A DNA stretch of 64,000 bases from Paraburkholderia phenoliruptrix (GTDB lineage: Bacteria > Pseudomonadota > Gammaproteobacteria > Burkholderiales > Burkholderiaceae): assembly GCF_019511605.1 (NCBI RefSeq), contig NZ_JAEUAV010000012.1, positions 1-64,000 on the forward strand. Reading direction: 5' to 3'. Position 1 is the first letter of the stretch. Every line of letters starts with the position of its first letter. The translations under genes and the position numbers were made by a program. This document shows positions 1-8,313 of the stretch, piece by piece. A model generated the notes under the pieces. That model was given only the letters and a program-made list of their open reading frames with translations, was not told the origin of the DNA and did no database searches.

Positions 1-34
1 GAAAGTAGGTAATCGTCAGGCTCCCCAGCAGTGA

Positions 35-67
35 CCGCAACCCCACCCCGCAAAGGTGGGGTTGCGG
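35..67. terminator. Strong hairpin downstream of the AttH-like gene
   Basis: A perfect 13-bp inverted repeat (CCGCAACCCCACC / GGTGGGGTTGCGG) with a 7-nt loop lies 68 bases beyond the stop codon of the minus-strand lipocalin gene. There is no clear T run on either side, so it may be a weak or factor-assisted terminator or an mRNA-stabilising stem. Bases 1-34 hold nothing recognisable. Confidence 0.55.
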
Positions 68-135
68 CGTTTACGCGGGAGAAAAACGCCCGCCGTACGA
101 TAGGGCACAAACCATCAGGCGGCGTCGGACACCGC

Positions 136-1344
136 TCACTTCCCTCCAATGCGCAGCGCGTCCGCATAACCCGTCAGTTCCAGATAGGCGCGCCCGACTT
201 CTACGCCGTCGCGGCTCACCCGCGTCGCACCTTCCCAGTACACCGCGCCCGTGGACTGCCGCGAGTCCAGCTCCTGATCGTCCATCAGCGGATCGAGTTG
301 CCAGGTCAGCGCGCCGGTCCTCACTGTCATCGCCACCGGATACGACGTGTTGGTGTGCGGCGAGCGCCACATGCGCCGTGGCGTGAAGTCGACGTCGCTC
401 GGCGCGAAGGACGTGACGCGTCCCGTGCTGTCGCGCAATGCGGCGTGCGCCCAGACGGTGTGTCCGTCGCGGCTGCGTACCTTGAAGGCCATTAACGCCG
501 AACCGTCCGACAGGTTGGCGCCGAGCCAGTCCCATCCCGCGGCATTGGTGTCGAGCAGGGTGCTCGACCATTCGTGATCGAGCCATGCCACGCCGGTGAC
601 TACAGTCGGCCGTTGCGATGAATCGCCGCCGGCGCTCGGTCGCATCACGCTGCCGGACACCCGCAATTGCGGCTCGCTGTAGTAGTAGCTCGCCTGTTCG
701 GGACGCGGACCTTTGCGCGAATAGCCGCGCTCACCTTGAATCAGCGGAGGCTGCGTTGGCGTCAGCGCGAGGTGCAATGCGAACTCGCCCGCGTCGGCCG
801 TCATATCGTAGTGGCCATCGGCGGCCCGCACGATTTTCCATGTGTCGAGCTTCACGTCCGTGTTATTCGCCTTCGCATAAGCGAGCCCAAATCCCTGGCG
901 GGCAATCCGCTGATCGTGCACGAGGTGACCGAGCGCGGGGTCACTCAACGCGGCGTGCGCAATGATCAATTGAGAGGGCGCAAAAGAACTCGGATCGGCC
1001 GCATCATGACCCGTTGCAGAGCGGAAGAACGTGATCTGAAAACCGAGCGGCTTATGGTCCGGCGTGGTCAACCAGCCTGTCGCGTACCACCACTCGGTGC
1101 GAAAATCGGCGTGAGCGCCGGTGTCCGTCGGCAGCTTGACCGGACGGTCCTCGTTGACTACGGCAAACTCCGTCGGTGCAGCAAAGCAGGGAGCAACTGC
1201 AAGCATGCCGATCACCGGCAAAGCAGAGGCGCAGTACAGGCCCCAACGCGTAGGTCGGAACCGCAGGGCGGTAAGCGGCTCCTGAACCAGCACTCGCGCG
1301 CGACCCGCCATCTGGCGAGCCACTAACCGCAACCGTTCCCGCAT
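136..1344 (-). CDS. AttH/CrtC-type lipocalin-like secreted protein
   Basis: This 402-residue protein resembles the AttH / carotenoid 1,2-hydratase-like lipocalin family. That family is named after CrtC but usually sits beside an FtsX-type ABC exporter and is unlikely to act on carotenoids here. The N-terminal 35-40 residues are basic and are followed by a hydrophobic stretch ending in an Ala-rich cleavage-like site, consistent with export or anchoring in the periplasm. The body has the Trp-rich 'EWWYATGWL' and 'WLDHEWSS' motifs of the family. The start at 1344 is chosen because its ATG shares one base with the TGA of the upstream permease (TGATG), implying translational coupling. It is the third gene of the ATPase-permease-AttH cassette. 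The substrate is unknown; a lipid or amphiphile is an inference from lipocalin and LolCDE analogies. Confidence 0.8.
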   Translation of the reverse strand: MRERLRLVARQMAGRARVLVQEPLTALRFRPTRWGLYCASALPVIGMLAVAPCFAAPTEFAVVNEDRPVKLPTDTGAHADFRTEWWYATGWLTTPDHKPLGFQITFFRSATGHDAADPSSFAPSQLIIAHAALSDPALGHLVHDQRIARQGFGLAYAKANNTDVKLDTWKIVRAADGHYDMTADAGEFALHLALTPTQPPLIQGERGYSRKGPRPEQASYYYSEPQLRVSGSVMRPSAGGDSSQRPTVVTGVAWLDHEWSSTLLDTNAAGWDWLGANLSDGSALMAFKVRSRDGHTVWAHAALRDSTGRVTSFAPSDVDFTPRRMWRSPHTNTSYPVAMTVRTGALTWQLDPLMDDQELDSRQSTGAVYWEGATRVSRDGVEVGRAYLELTGYADALRIGGK

Positions 1345-3917
1345 CACCAGTCCTCCTTCACTGCGCGCACCGCATTGACGGAAACCGCGCCGCGTCCCGC
1401 GACCACAGCAGTGGATACGGATGACGCCAGCATCACCACAGCAACGGTGCCGAGAATGGTCCACGGCACATGCAGCGACATGGTCCAATGAAACGACTGC
1501 GGATTGACGACGAATACCAGCATCAGGCTGATCGCAAATCCGAGAACGAAGCCCACCGCAATGCCGCACGCCGTGAGCATGCCGCCCTCGAGCGCGAGGA
1601 TCGCAAGGATCTGCGCGCGAGTTACGCCGACGTGCCGCAGCATGCCAAATTCGCGAGCGCGCGCGAGCGTCTGCGCGGAAAATGTCGCGGCTACGCCGAA
1701 CAGGCCGATTACGATTGCGACCGCCTCGAGAAGATACGTAACCGCAAAGCTGCGGTCGAAAATCACGAGCGTGCGCGCGCGAATCTCTCCCGGCTGTGAG
1801 ATGTCCAGCGTCGCGCCGAACGGCAGTGCACGCAGCCCCGCTATGACGCGCTCCACGCTCACGCCTCGTTCGACGCTGACGGCGACATCGATCGCGGTCA
1901 TGTCCGCCGTGAGGCGGCGATAATCGGCAAGCCGTATCTGGATGGCCCCGCTTTGTCGCACGTAATCACGCCATACGCCGGCGACCACGAAATCTCCTGC
2001 GCGTGCGCCGAGCGGCAGGCGTACATGTTGCCCGAGTCTGTAGCCGTACAGATCCACCATTGCTTCGGACACCCAAACAGGTATTTCATCGTGCTTCAGT
2101 TCCTGTACAGGCAGTACAGGTCCTGTCATCTGCAGATTGGCCCCCGGGTCGTTCCCGTCTATTTCGCGGGCGACTACCGCGACGTCGGGGCGCGACGCAT
2201 CGAGCGTGATAGGGGAAGTCCGCCCGAAGGCCGCTTTTGCGATGCCGGGCACGGCCGCCAGCCGACGCTGTTCGTCGAGGCTCAGGCCGCCGGAGTCGCT
2301 GTGTTGTGCGGTGCGCACATACAGATCGGCCGACAGCAGGTGAACGAGCCAGTCTTCCACCGATACACGGAAGCTCGCGACCATGATCGCCATCGCGACA
2401 ATCAGCGCGAAGCTCGACAGCACGCCGCCCATCGCAATCGACGCATGACCCGGCGCATTCGCGAGCCGCGCAAGCGCTAGCGTGCTCGCTGCGCCGCGCC
2501 GCGGTCGCGTTGCAAATGCCCGGCCTACGCTGCGGAAAACAGAGGCGGTGACGCGCGGCATCAACGCAATTCCGCCGACGAGCAGCAGGGCGACCGCCAC
2601 GTAACCGCCAATGGGCGCACCGGACCACGGCGGTGCCTGGCTGAGCAGGGCGCCGCCCAGCAGACATAGCAATGCAGGCCACGGCGTAGCCAGCCGAGCG
2701 AGTGCGCCTTCTTCGGCGCCCGCCTTGAGCGCTGCCGCCGGCCGCGCGCGCGCCGCCTCTAGCGCTGGCGCAAGACTGCCAAGGACAGCCACCGCGACGC
2801 CGAGCGTCAGGAACACCGCGCTTGCGAACGGCTCGAAGCCGACTTGCGGCTGCACGCCGGGAAAATAACCGCCGCCGAGATCGCTGCCGAAAAAGCGCAA
2901 TGCCCCGGCCGCGAGCGCGAAACCCAACGCGAGACCGCCCAGCGATCCGAGCAGGCCGAGCAGCGCGCCTTCCAGCAGGATCTGACGCAACAGCCGGCCG
3001 CGTGTGAGTCCGAGCACGCGCAGCATCGCGAACTGCGCGCGGCGACGCACGACGCTCAGCGCCTGCGTCGAAAATACGAGGAACGCGCCGGTGAAAAGCG
3101 CGACCAGCGCGAGCACGTTCATATTGATCCGGTAGGCACGCGAGAGCCTGTCTGTGCGGCTCTCGACATCGCGGCTTTCGGCGACCACCCATTGGCTGCC
3201 GAGCTCATTCTGCAATGCGCGCTTGAAGCGCTCGCGGTCGACGCCGCGCTCCAGCTGTACGTCGACCCGCGAGAGCTTGCCCAACACGCCGAACTTCCAC
3301 TGAACGGCGGCAATGTCCATGACGGCAAGGCGTTGACCCGGCCGTGTCCTCGTGATGCCGCCGGCCACGCGCAGAGGCACGAGGGACGTACCGTTCTGCA
3401 GCACGATCCGATCGCCCGTTTTGACACGCAGCCATTCCTGCGCGGCAGTGGAAAGGAACACGGCGTCCGCGGCGAGCGCGTCGAAAGGCCGATCGGTCGA
3501 CGGTAGGCCGATCAGATCGGGCGCAATGCGGCTCGCCCTGAATACGTCGATGCCGAGCACCTGCAACGTGGCATTACGCTCGTGCACGCCGACGTCCAGC
3601 GCGAGAACGGGGCTCGCGAGCGCAACGCCTGCCCTGTTGGCAAGGCGCGGGTAGATCGACTCGTCGCAGAGAGCTTGCGCGCCGCGCACCTGCAAATCCG
3701 CCTCGCCGGAGAGACTGCGCGCCGCGGCGGAAAATTCGTTGAACGCCGCGCTATTGATGAGTTGCACCGCGTAGCCAAGCGCCACGCCGAGCGCGATCGT
3801 TGCGATTGCAACCAGTGCGCGTCCCCGATGACTGCGCCATTCCGCACCCAGCAGCCAGCGAGCGAGAGTGCGATATCCACGGGTTTGCGCCGGCGCGAGC
3901 GGATCAGCGGGCGTCAT
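1344..3917 (-). CDS. FtsX/MacB-type ABC transporter permease, fused two-domain form
   Basis: An 857-residue inner-membrane permease with one N-terminal transmembrane segment (about residues 30-55), a large periplasmic region, a cluster of membrane segments around 265-450, a second periplasmic region and a C-terminal three-helix FtsX block (about 735-850). Two FtsX domains in one chain is the arrangement of the 'AttF-like' or salivaricin-type permeases rather than of separate LolC/LolE subunits. It overlaps the ATPase gene by 14 bp and the lipocalin gene by 1 bp, so the three form one operon. The family couples ATP hydrolysis to extraction or extrusion of lipids, lipoproteins or peptides from the outer leaflet of the inner membrane. 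Which of these applies here cannot be read from the sequence. Confidence 0.85.
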   Translation of the reverse strand: MTPADPLAPAQTRGYRTLARWLLGAEWRSHRGRALVAIATIALGVALGYAVQLINSAAFNEFSAAARSLSGEADLQVRGAQALCDESIYPRLANRAGVALASPVLALDVGVHERNATLQVLGIDVFRASRIAPDLIGLPSTDRPFDALAADAVFLSTAAQEWLRVKTGDRIVLQNGTSLVPLRVAGGITRTRPGQRLAVMDIAAVQWKFGVLGKLSRVDVQLERGVDRERFKRALQNELGSQWVVAESRDVESRTDRLSRAYRINMNVLALVALFTGAFLVFSTQALSVVRRRAQFAMLRVLGLTRGRLLRQILLEGALLGLLGSLGGLALGFALAAGALRFFGSDLGGGYFPGVQPQVGFEPFASAVFLTLGVAVAVLGSLAPALEAARARPAAALKAGAEEGALARLATPWPALLCLLGGALLSQAPPWSGAPIGGYVAVALLLVGGIALMPRVTASVFRSVGRAFATRPRRGAASTLALARLANAPGHASIAMGGVLSSFALIVAMAIMVASFRVSVEDWLVHLLSADLYVRTAQHSDSGGLSLDEQRRLAAVPGIAKAAFGRTSPITLDASRPDVAVVAREIDGNDPGANLQMTGPVLPVQELKHDEIPVWVSEAMVDLYGYRLGQHVRLPLGARAGDFVVAGVWRDYVRQSGAIQIRLADYRRLTADMTAIDVAVSVERGVSVERVIAGLRALPFGATLDISQPGEIRARTLVIFDRSFAVTYLLEAVAIVIGLFGVAATFSAQTLARAREFGMLRHVGVTRAQILAILALEGGMLTACGIAVGFVLGFAISLMLVFVVNPQSFHWTMSLHVPWTILGTVAVVMLASSVSTAVVAGRGAVSVNAVRAVKEDW

Positions 3918-4659
3918 CGGTCGAACGGGCTGCCGGTTGCAAGCCGTGATGTTCTCGTGAAGGCGCCCGCGCTTGCGGCGTGCCGTGCAGGCCGCCCTCG
4001 CTGAGAATCAGGATGCGGTCCGCAACGGCGGCCGCGGCCTCGGAATGCGTGACCATGATCGTGGCCGCCCCAGTCGCCTTGCACTGAGCGCTAAACAGCT
4101 CGAGCACCCCGTGCGCAGTGTCGGGATCGAGATTGCCCGTCGGCTCATCGGCGAGAATCAGAGTAGGGCGATGCACGAGCGCTCGCGCAATGGCAACGCG
4201 TTGCAACTCGCCCCCTGACAGTTGCCGCGGAAAATCGTCGCCCCGGCCTTCGAGCCCGACTGCCGCGAGCATTTCAAGCGCGCCGGCAACCGGCAATTCA
4301 TTCAACAGCAGCGGCAACGCGACGTTTTGCGCGAGCGTGAGATGCGGCAGCACATGAAACGCCTGAAACACGAATCCAAGTTTCTGCCGCCGCAAACGTG
4401 TCGCCGCATTGTCGTCCAGTCGGGAAACGGCCGTGCCGCCGATGATCACTTCGCCCCCATCCGCCTGATCCAGACCGGCAATCAGATTGAGGAGCGTCGA
4501 TTTGCCGACGCCCGAGTCGCCCATGATCGCAACGAACTCGCCGGGCGCGAGCGTGAAGTCGAGACGATCGAGCACGACGCGGCCGCTGCCGTACCGCTTG
4601 CTGAGTGCGCGGCACTCGAGCGCGGCAGGCGCGCTTTCGCCTTTGTGATGAAACTGCAT
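3904..4659 (-). CDS. LolD/MacB-type ABC transporter ATP-binding protein
   Basis: A 251-residue ABC ATPase with Walker A 'GDSGVGKST', signature 'LSGGELQRVAIARAL', Walker B with 'LILADEPTGNLD' and the switch His in 'MVTHS'. The 'DEPTGNLD' form is typical of LolD/MacB/FtsE-type ATPases that partner FtsX permeases. Its 3' end overlaps the permease gene by 14 bp. It is the first gene of the three-gene export cassette, so the cassette promoter should lie in the 4660-5309 gap. The C-terminal 25 residues beyond the ATPase core are low-complexity. Family assignment is firm; cargo is unknown. Confidence 0.9.
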   Translation of the reverse strand: MQFHHKGESAPAALECRALSKRYGSGRVVLDRLDFTLAPGEFVAIMGDSGVGKSTLLNLIAGLDQADGGEVIIGGTAVSRLDDNAATRLRRQKLGFVFQAFHVLPHLTLAQNVALPLLLNELPVAGALEMLAAVGLEGRGDDFPRQLSGGELQRVAIARALVHRPTLILADEPTGNLDPDTAHGVLELFSAQCKATGAATIMVTHSEAAAAVADRILILSEGGLHGTPQARAPSREHHGLQPAARSTDDAR

Positions 4660-5309
4660 GCAGGGTCCGCGGAATGTGGCCGGGCGGCGGCGTTTCGTTC
4701 GGTGAAGTGCGCAGCTTTCGGCCTGTTGAGCGCTGAGTATATTCGGCTTCTGTAAGGCGCGTTCGAAGAGCCGCTTGCCGCTTTCGCGAGACGTTGTTCG
4801 TGAGCGTTTGCCGCCGCAGTGGGGTGCGTCCTGGCTCGTCTGCGCAAATAAAAATATTTCCGACTAATACCGGGTTGTGCCGGAAAAGCGGGCAAAAAAG
4901 CGAGCATCGGGCTGGATGCCCGCAAAGGTGAACGGGCGTTCGCTCGCGTCCGCCGGATTGGCGTCCCGATTTTCTCCCAAATAGTGCCGAAAAGCAGGCT
5001 TCGGCGGGCAAAACCATGCACGGAGTCAGCCTTTCGCCCGCATTGTGCGAGTGCACATTTCTAAGCATTTCGCAAGAGGCTCTCGTCGCAATAGTGCGTT
5101 GTCCATGACCCAGACGTATTGTTGCGATGCAAAATTATTCTTATCTTGGTAATCTCCCACCCTTGTCGTTCGACTGCGGGTAAACGTGAACCTCGGTAGC
5201 AGCGCGTTCACGATCTTCCGCCAAACACAAAGCCTACATATTCGCTTCAATGCTTTCGAAATGGAAAGCATGGGGCGGCGTTTTGTCCTTCAAGTCTCCG
5301 ATAGCGCAC
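4660..5309. promoter_or_regulatory. Divergent intergenic region between export cassette and NuoM-like gene
   Basis: About 650 bases without a convincing gene. It is locally AT-richer around 5130-5160. A weak sigma70-like pair TTGTTG (5119-5124) and TATCTT (5142-5147), spaced 17 bp, points toward the NuoM-like gene. The open frames that cross it have atypical composition and look like shadows. No promoter for the minus-strand cassette stood out. Confidence 0.35.
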
Positions 5310-6860
5310 ATGCCATTGCCTCTTCTCAGTCTACTCATCTGGATCCCTATCGTCGCCGGGTTGGTGGTGATGCGGGCCGGGTCCGACACGGCACTCGCCC
5401 GTACACGCTGGCTTGCACTGGCCGGCGCGGTTGCCGGCTTCGTGCCGGTGATTCCGCTGGTGGCGGGCTTTCGCAACGACGTGACGTCGATGCAGTTCGT
5501 CGAGAACATCAGATGGTCGCCGACCTTCGACATTGCCTGGCACGTGGGCGTCGACGGCATTTCGCTGTGGCTCGTCGCTCTCACCGCGCTCACCACGATC
5601 ATCATCGTGATTGCTTCGTGGGAGTCGATTACCCGGCGCACCGCGCAGTACTTCGGCGCGTTTCTGATGTTGTCGGGCTTCATGCAGGGCGTTTTTACGT
5701 CGCTCGACGGCATGATGTTTTTCGTCGCGTTCGAGGCAACGCTGATTCCGCTATACCTGCTGATCGGTACGTGGGGCCACGCGAACCGCTCGTATGCCGC
5801 GGTGAAATTCTTCTTCGTATCGTTTCTCGGCTCGCTGATGATGCTGATGTCGATGCTGTATCTGTACAGTCAGACGCACAGTTTCGACCTGGCGCTGTGG
5901 CGGGAAACGCGGCTTGGCACGATGCCGCAAGTGCTGATCTTCCTCGGCTTTCTCGCGGCATTCGGCGTGAAGGTGCCGATGTGGCCGCTGCATACATGGT
6001 TGCCCGACGTGCATCTGGACGGGCCCACCGGCGCCGCCGTGATGATCGGCATGCTCAAGCTCGGCGGCTACGGCCTGCTGCGCTTCGCGTTGCCCATCGC
6101 TCCGCAGGCAAGCCACTTTTTCGCGCCGATGATGATCACGCTCTCGCTCGTCGCCGTGATTTACGCGAGCCTGCTTGCGCTCGTACAGACCGACATGCGC
6201 CGGCTGCTCGCGTATTCGACCGTGGCCCACATGGGACTCGTTACGCTCGGCCTCTTCGTGTTCAACCGTATCGGGCAGGCCGGCGCAATCGTGCAGATGC
6301 TCTCGTACGGTGTGGTGTCGGGTGCCATGCTGTTGTGCACGGGCATGCTCTACGATCGCACGAAGACTGCCGCGATCGACGAATATGGCGGCGTCGCGAA
6401 CACCATGCCGCGTTTCGCAGCGTTTGTGATGTTGTTCTCGATGGCCAACATCGGTTTGCCCGGTACGTCCGGCTTTGTCGGCGAATTCATGGTGCTGATG
6501 GGCACGATTCGCTTCAACTTCTGGATTGGTGCAATCGCGGCTTCCACGCTCGTTCTGAGCGCCGCATACACGTTGTGGATGTACAAGCGCGTGATTTTCG
6601 GCGCGATTGCAAATGCGCGAGTCGCGACCCTCAAAGATCTCGGCAAGCGCGAATTCGTGTTGCTGGGTGCAATGGCGTTGCTGGTACTCGCGATCGGACT
6701 CGATCCGAAGCCTTTTACCGACGCAATCGATCCTTCGGTCGGCACCTTGCTTGCGCAATCGGAGCGCTCCACGCGCCCCGCGGAGCCGGCTCCGGGCGAG
6801 AACAGCGAGCATCTGCAGGCGGCTGCGCCGGCAACGGTGGCTGCGCGCACGCCTGGTTGA
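5310..6860 (+). CDS. Orphan NuoM/Mrp-type proton-translocating membrane subunit
   Basis: A polytopic membrane protein homologous to subunit M of complex I, with about 14 hydrophobic segments. The glutamate of the TM5-type motif 'FEATLIPLYLL', the lysine of 'VKVPMWPLHTWLPD', the lysine of 'GMLKLGGYGLLRF' and the late 'GLPGTSGFVGEF' loop are all present, so the proton path looks intact. I chose the ATG at 5310 because 'MPLPLLSLLIW' is how NuoM proteins begin. An in-frame ATG at 5250 would add 20 residues. The last 45 residues are Pro/Ala-rich and unlike NuoM. No other nuo, mrp or hyf gene is in the window. It could serve as a spare complex I subunit, an antiporter-like subunit, or a partner of an unlinked complex. 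Confidence 0.8.
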   Translation: MPLPLLSLLIWIPIVAGLVVMRAGSDTALARTRWLALAGAVAGFVPVIPLVAGFRNDVTSMQFVENIRWSPTFDIAWHVGVDGISLWLVALTALTTIIIVIASWESITRRTAQYFGAFLMLSGFMQGVFTSLDGMMFFVAFEATLIPLYLLIGTWGHANRSYAAVKFFFVSFLGSLMMLMSMLYLYSQTHSFDLALWRETRLGTMPQVLIFLGFLAAFGVKVPMWPLHTWLPDVHLDGPTGAAVMIGMLKLGGYGLLRFALPIAPQASHFFAPMMITLSLVAVIYASLLALVQTDMRRLLAYSTVAHMGLVTLGLFVFNRIGQAGAIVQMLSYGVVSGAMLLCTGMLYDRTKTAAIDEYGGVANTMPRFAAFVMLFSMANIGLPGTSGFVGEFMVLMGTIRFNFWIGAIAASTLVLSAAYTLWMYKRVIFGAIANARVATLKDLGKREFVLLGAMALLVLAIGLDPKPFTDAIDPSVGTLLAQSERSTRPAEPAPGENSEHLQAAAPATVAARTPG

Positions 6861-6952
6861 TGCGTGGTTAGTGCCCGGCTAATGCGCGGCTAATGTCTGG
6901 CCGATGTCTGGCTGGTGCCTGGCAAATGCCTCGATAATTCCTGGTTAATGGA
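6854..6952. repeat. 11-bp degenerate tandem repeat, nine units
   Basis: Nine consecutive 11-bp units with consensus near TGGCTAATGCC, for example CGGCTAATGCG, CGGCTAATGTC, TGGCCGATGTC, TGGCTGGTGCC, TGGCAAATGCC and TGGTTAATGGA. The first unit overlaps the stop codon of the NuoM-like gene. The period equals about one DNA turn. A related array is at 19291-19345 in the opposite orientation. Confidence 0.85.
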
Positions 6953-7098
6953 TTGATGCTAACGTGATGCGGGTTCGCGGTCGACCCGTGCGCGTGCCTG
7001 TCTGACGCGCACGCGGTGCCGGGCGCACATGCCGCAGATGACGCGCATGCGCGCCGGGCGCGAATCGCGCTTTTCCGCAGTCACGTCAAGGAGAATCC

Positions 7099-7491
7099 AT
7101 GAGCCAGCAAAAGCCTGTCGAGTATGGTGCAGCGTCGCCCGCCGTCAAAGCCGTCTACGACGATATCAAAGAGACTCGCAACGTCGAGGACGTCAACAAC
7201 TTCTGGAAGTACATCGCGCAGCATCCGCCGACGCTGGAACGCACGTGGGAGAGTTTGAAGGACGTGATGGCGCCGGGCGCACTCGATCCCTTGATAAAGG
7301 AACTGCTCTACGTGGCCGTGAGCGTGACGAACAACTGCAGCTATTGCGTGGCGAGCCACACCGCTGCCGCCCGCCGCGCGGGTATGACCGACGAAATGTT
7401 CGGCGAGCTGCTCGCAGTAGTTGGGATGGCTAACGAAACCAACCGGCTCGCGGTCGGCTACCGCGTGCCCATCGACCCTGCCTTCGAATAG
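7099..7491 (+). CDS. Carboxymuconolactone decarboxylase / AhpD-like family protein
   Basis: A 130-residue all-helical protein of the CMD/AhpD family. The redox-type motif 'CSYCVASH' (C-x2-C followed by His two residues after) is the AhpD-like active-site signature, so a peroxidase or thiol-dependent role is more likely than true carboxymuconolactone decarboxylation. A good ribosome site (AAGGAGA) lies about 8 bases before the ATG. It ends only 6 bases before the stop codon of the convergent HAD gene. No aromatic catabolism genes are nearby, so physiological substrate and partner are unknown. Confidence 0.85.
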   Translation: MSQQKPVEYGAASPAVKAVYDDIKETRNVEDVNNFWKYIAQHPPTLERTWESLKDVMAPGALDPLIKELLYVAVSVTNNCSYCVASHTAAARRAGMTDEMFGELLAVVGMANETNRLAVGYRVPIDPAFE

Positions 7492-7497
7492 CCGGAA

Positions 7498-8187
7498 TCA
7501 CGCCGCACGGCGCCACGCGGCGAGCAGGTGCGGCAAAGCCTCCATGTCCCGGAACACCTGCACGACGCCCGCCGCGTGTAACGCCTCGGCGCTGCTGTGT
7601 CCGGGTTCGCCCGGGCAATAGCCGAACACCGTCGCGCCGGCTGCCACCCCGGCAGTCGCGCCCGTTACCGTATCTTCGATAATCGCGCAGCGGGCCGGAT
7701 CGACGTCGAGCGCTGCCGCCGCCGCGAGATACACATCGGGAAACGGCTTGCTGCGCGGCGTTTCGTGCCCGCTGAAAATGCGTCCCGTGAAGCAGTCCAG
7801 GATACCGGCCTTGTTCAGTTGCAACTCGACCTTGATACGGTCCGCGCCGGATGCCACCGCGATGCGTCCATTCAACGTGGTATGTAGCGAGCGCACAGCC
7901 GCAGCCGCGCCGGGAATCGCCTTCAGTTCGCTGTCGAGCGCCGCGTTTCTGCGCGCGCGGAATTGCGTCAGCCAGTCCGTTGTAATCGCCACGCCAGTGC
8001 GCGCTTCGATCAACGACGCTTCGTCTTTCACCGCTTTGCCGACGAAGATGCGCATGGTCTCCTCGACGCTCAAATGCCAGCCCAGCTCGCCGAGCATCTC
8101 AGTGAGCACGCGGTTGGTAATCGGTTCGGAGTCGACGAGCACGCCGTCGCAATCGAAAAGAACGGCGTCGAAGGGGAAATGGGTCAT
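7498..8187 (-). CDS. HAD-superfamily sugar-phosphatase-like hydrolase
   Basis: A 229-residue haloacid dehalogenase family enzyme of the beta-phosphoglucomutase / phosphoglycolate phosphatase subgroup. Motif I is 'FDCDGVLVDSEP' with the nucleophilic and general-acid Asp. A Ser/Thr motif II lies in 'AVASGADRIKVE', and motif III/IV acidic residues occur in 'IIEDTVTGATAGVAAG'. An alpha-helical cap lies between motifs I and II. Phosphoester hydrolysis on a small sugar phosphate is expected; the exact substrate is not predictable. It stands alone, convergent with the AhpD-like gene and separated from the peroxidase gene upstream by 126 bp. Confidence 0.85.
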   Translation of the reverse strand: MTHFPFDAVLFDCDGVLVDSEPITNRVLTEMLGELGWHLSVEETMRIFVGKAVKDEASLIEARTGVAITTDWLTQFRARRNAALDSELKAIPGAAAAVRSLHTTLNGRIAVASGADRIKVELQLNKAGILDCFTGRIFSGHETPRSKPFPDVYLAAAAALDVDPARCAIIEDTVTGATAGVAAGATVFGYCPGEPGHSSAEALHAAGVVQVFRDMEALPHLLAAWRRAA

Positions 8188-8313
8188 CGGGCAGGGCGTG
8201 GATCGCAGAACGGGCTAGGATACCTCAACCAGCGCGGCATTGCCCGTACGGGAACAGGCACGTATGCAAGATTACTCGTGTCCCGATCCCGTTCTGCTCC
8301 CAGTCCTCGCGAA

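Noticed and set aside
136..1344. True carotenoid 1,2-hydratase
   Set aside because: The family name is inherited from CrtC. There are no carotenoid genes, and the ABC exporter context fits AttH-like proteins.
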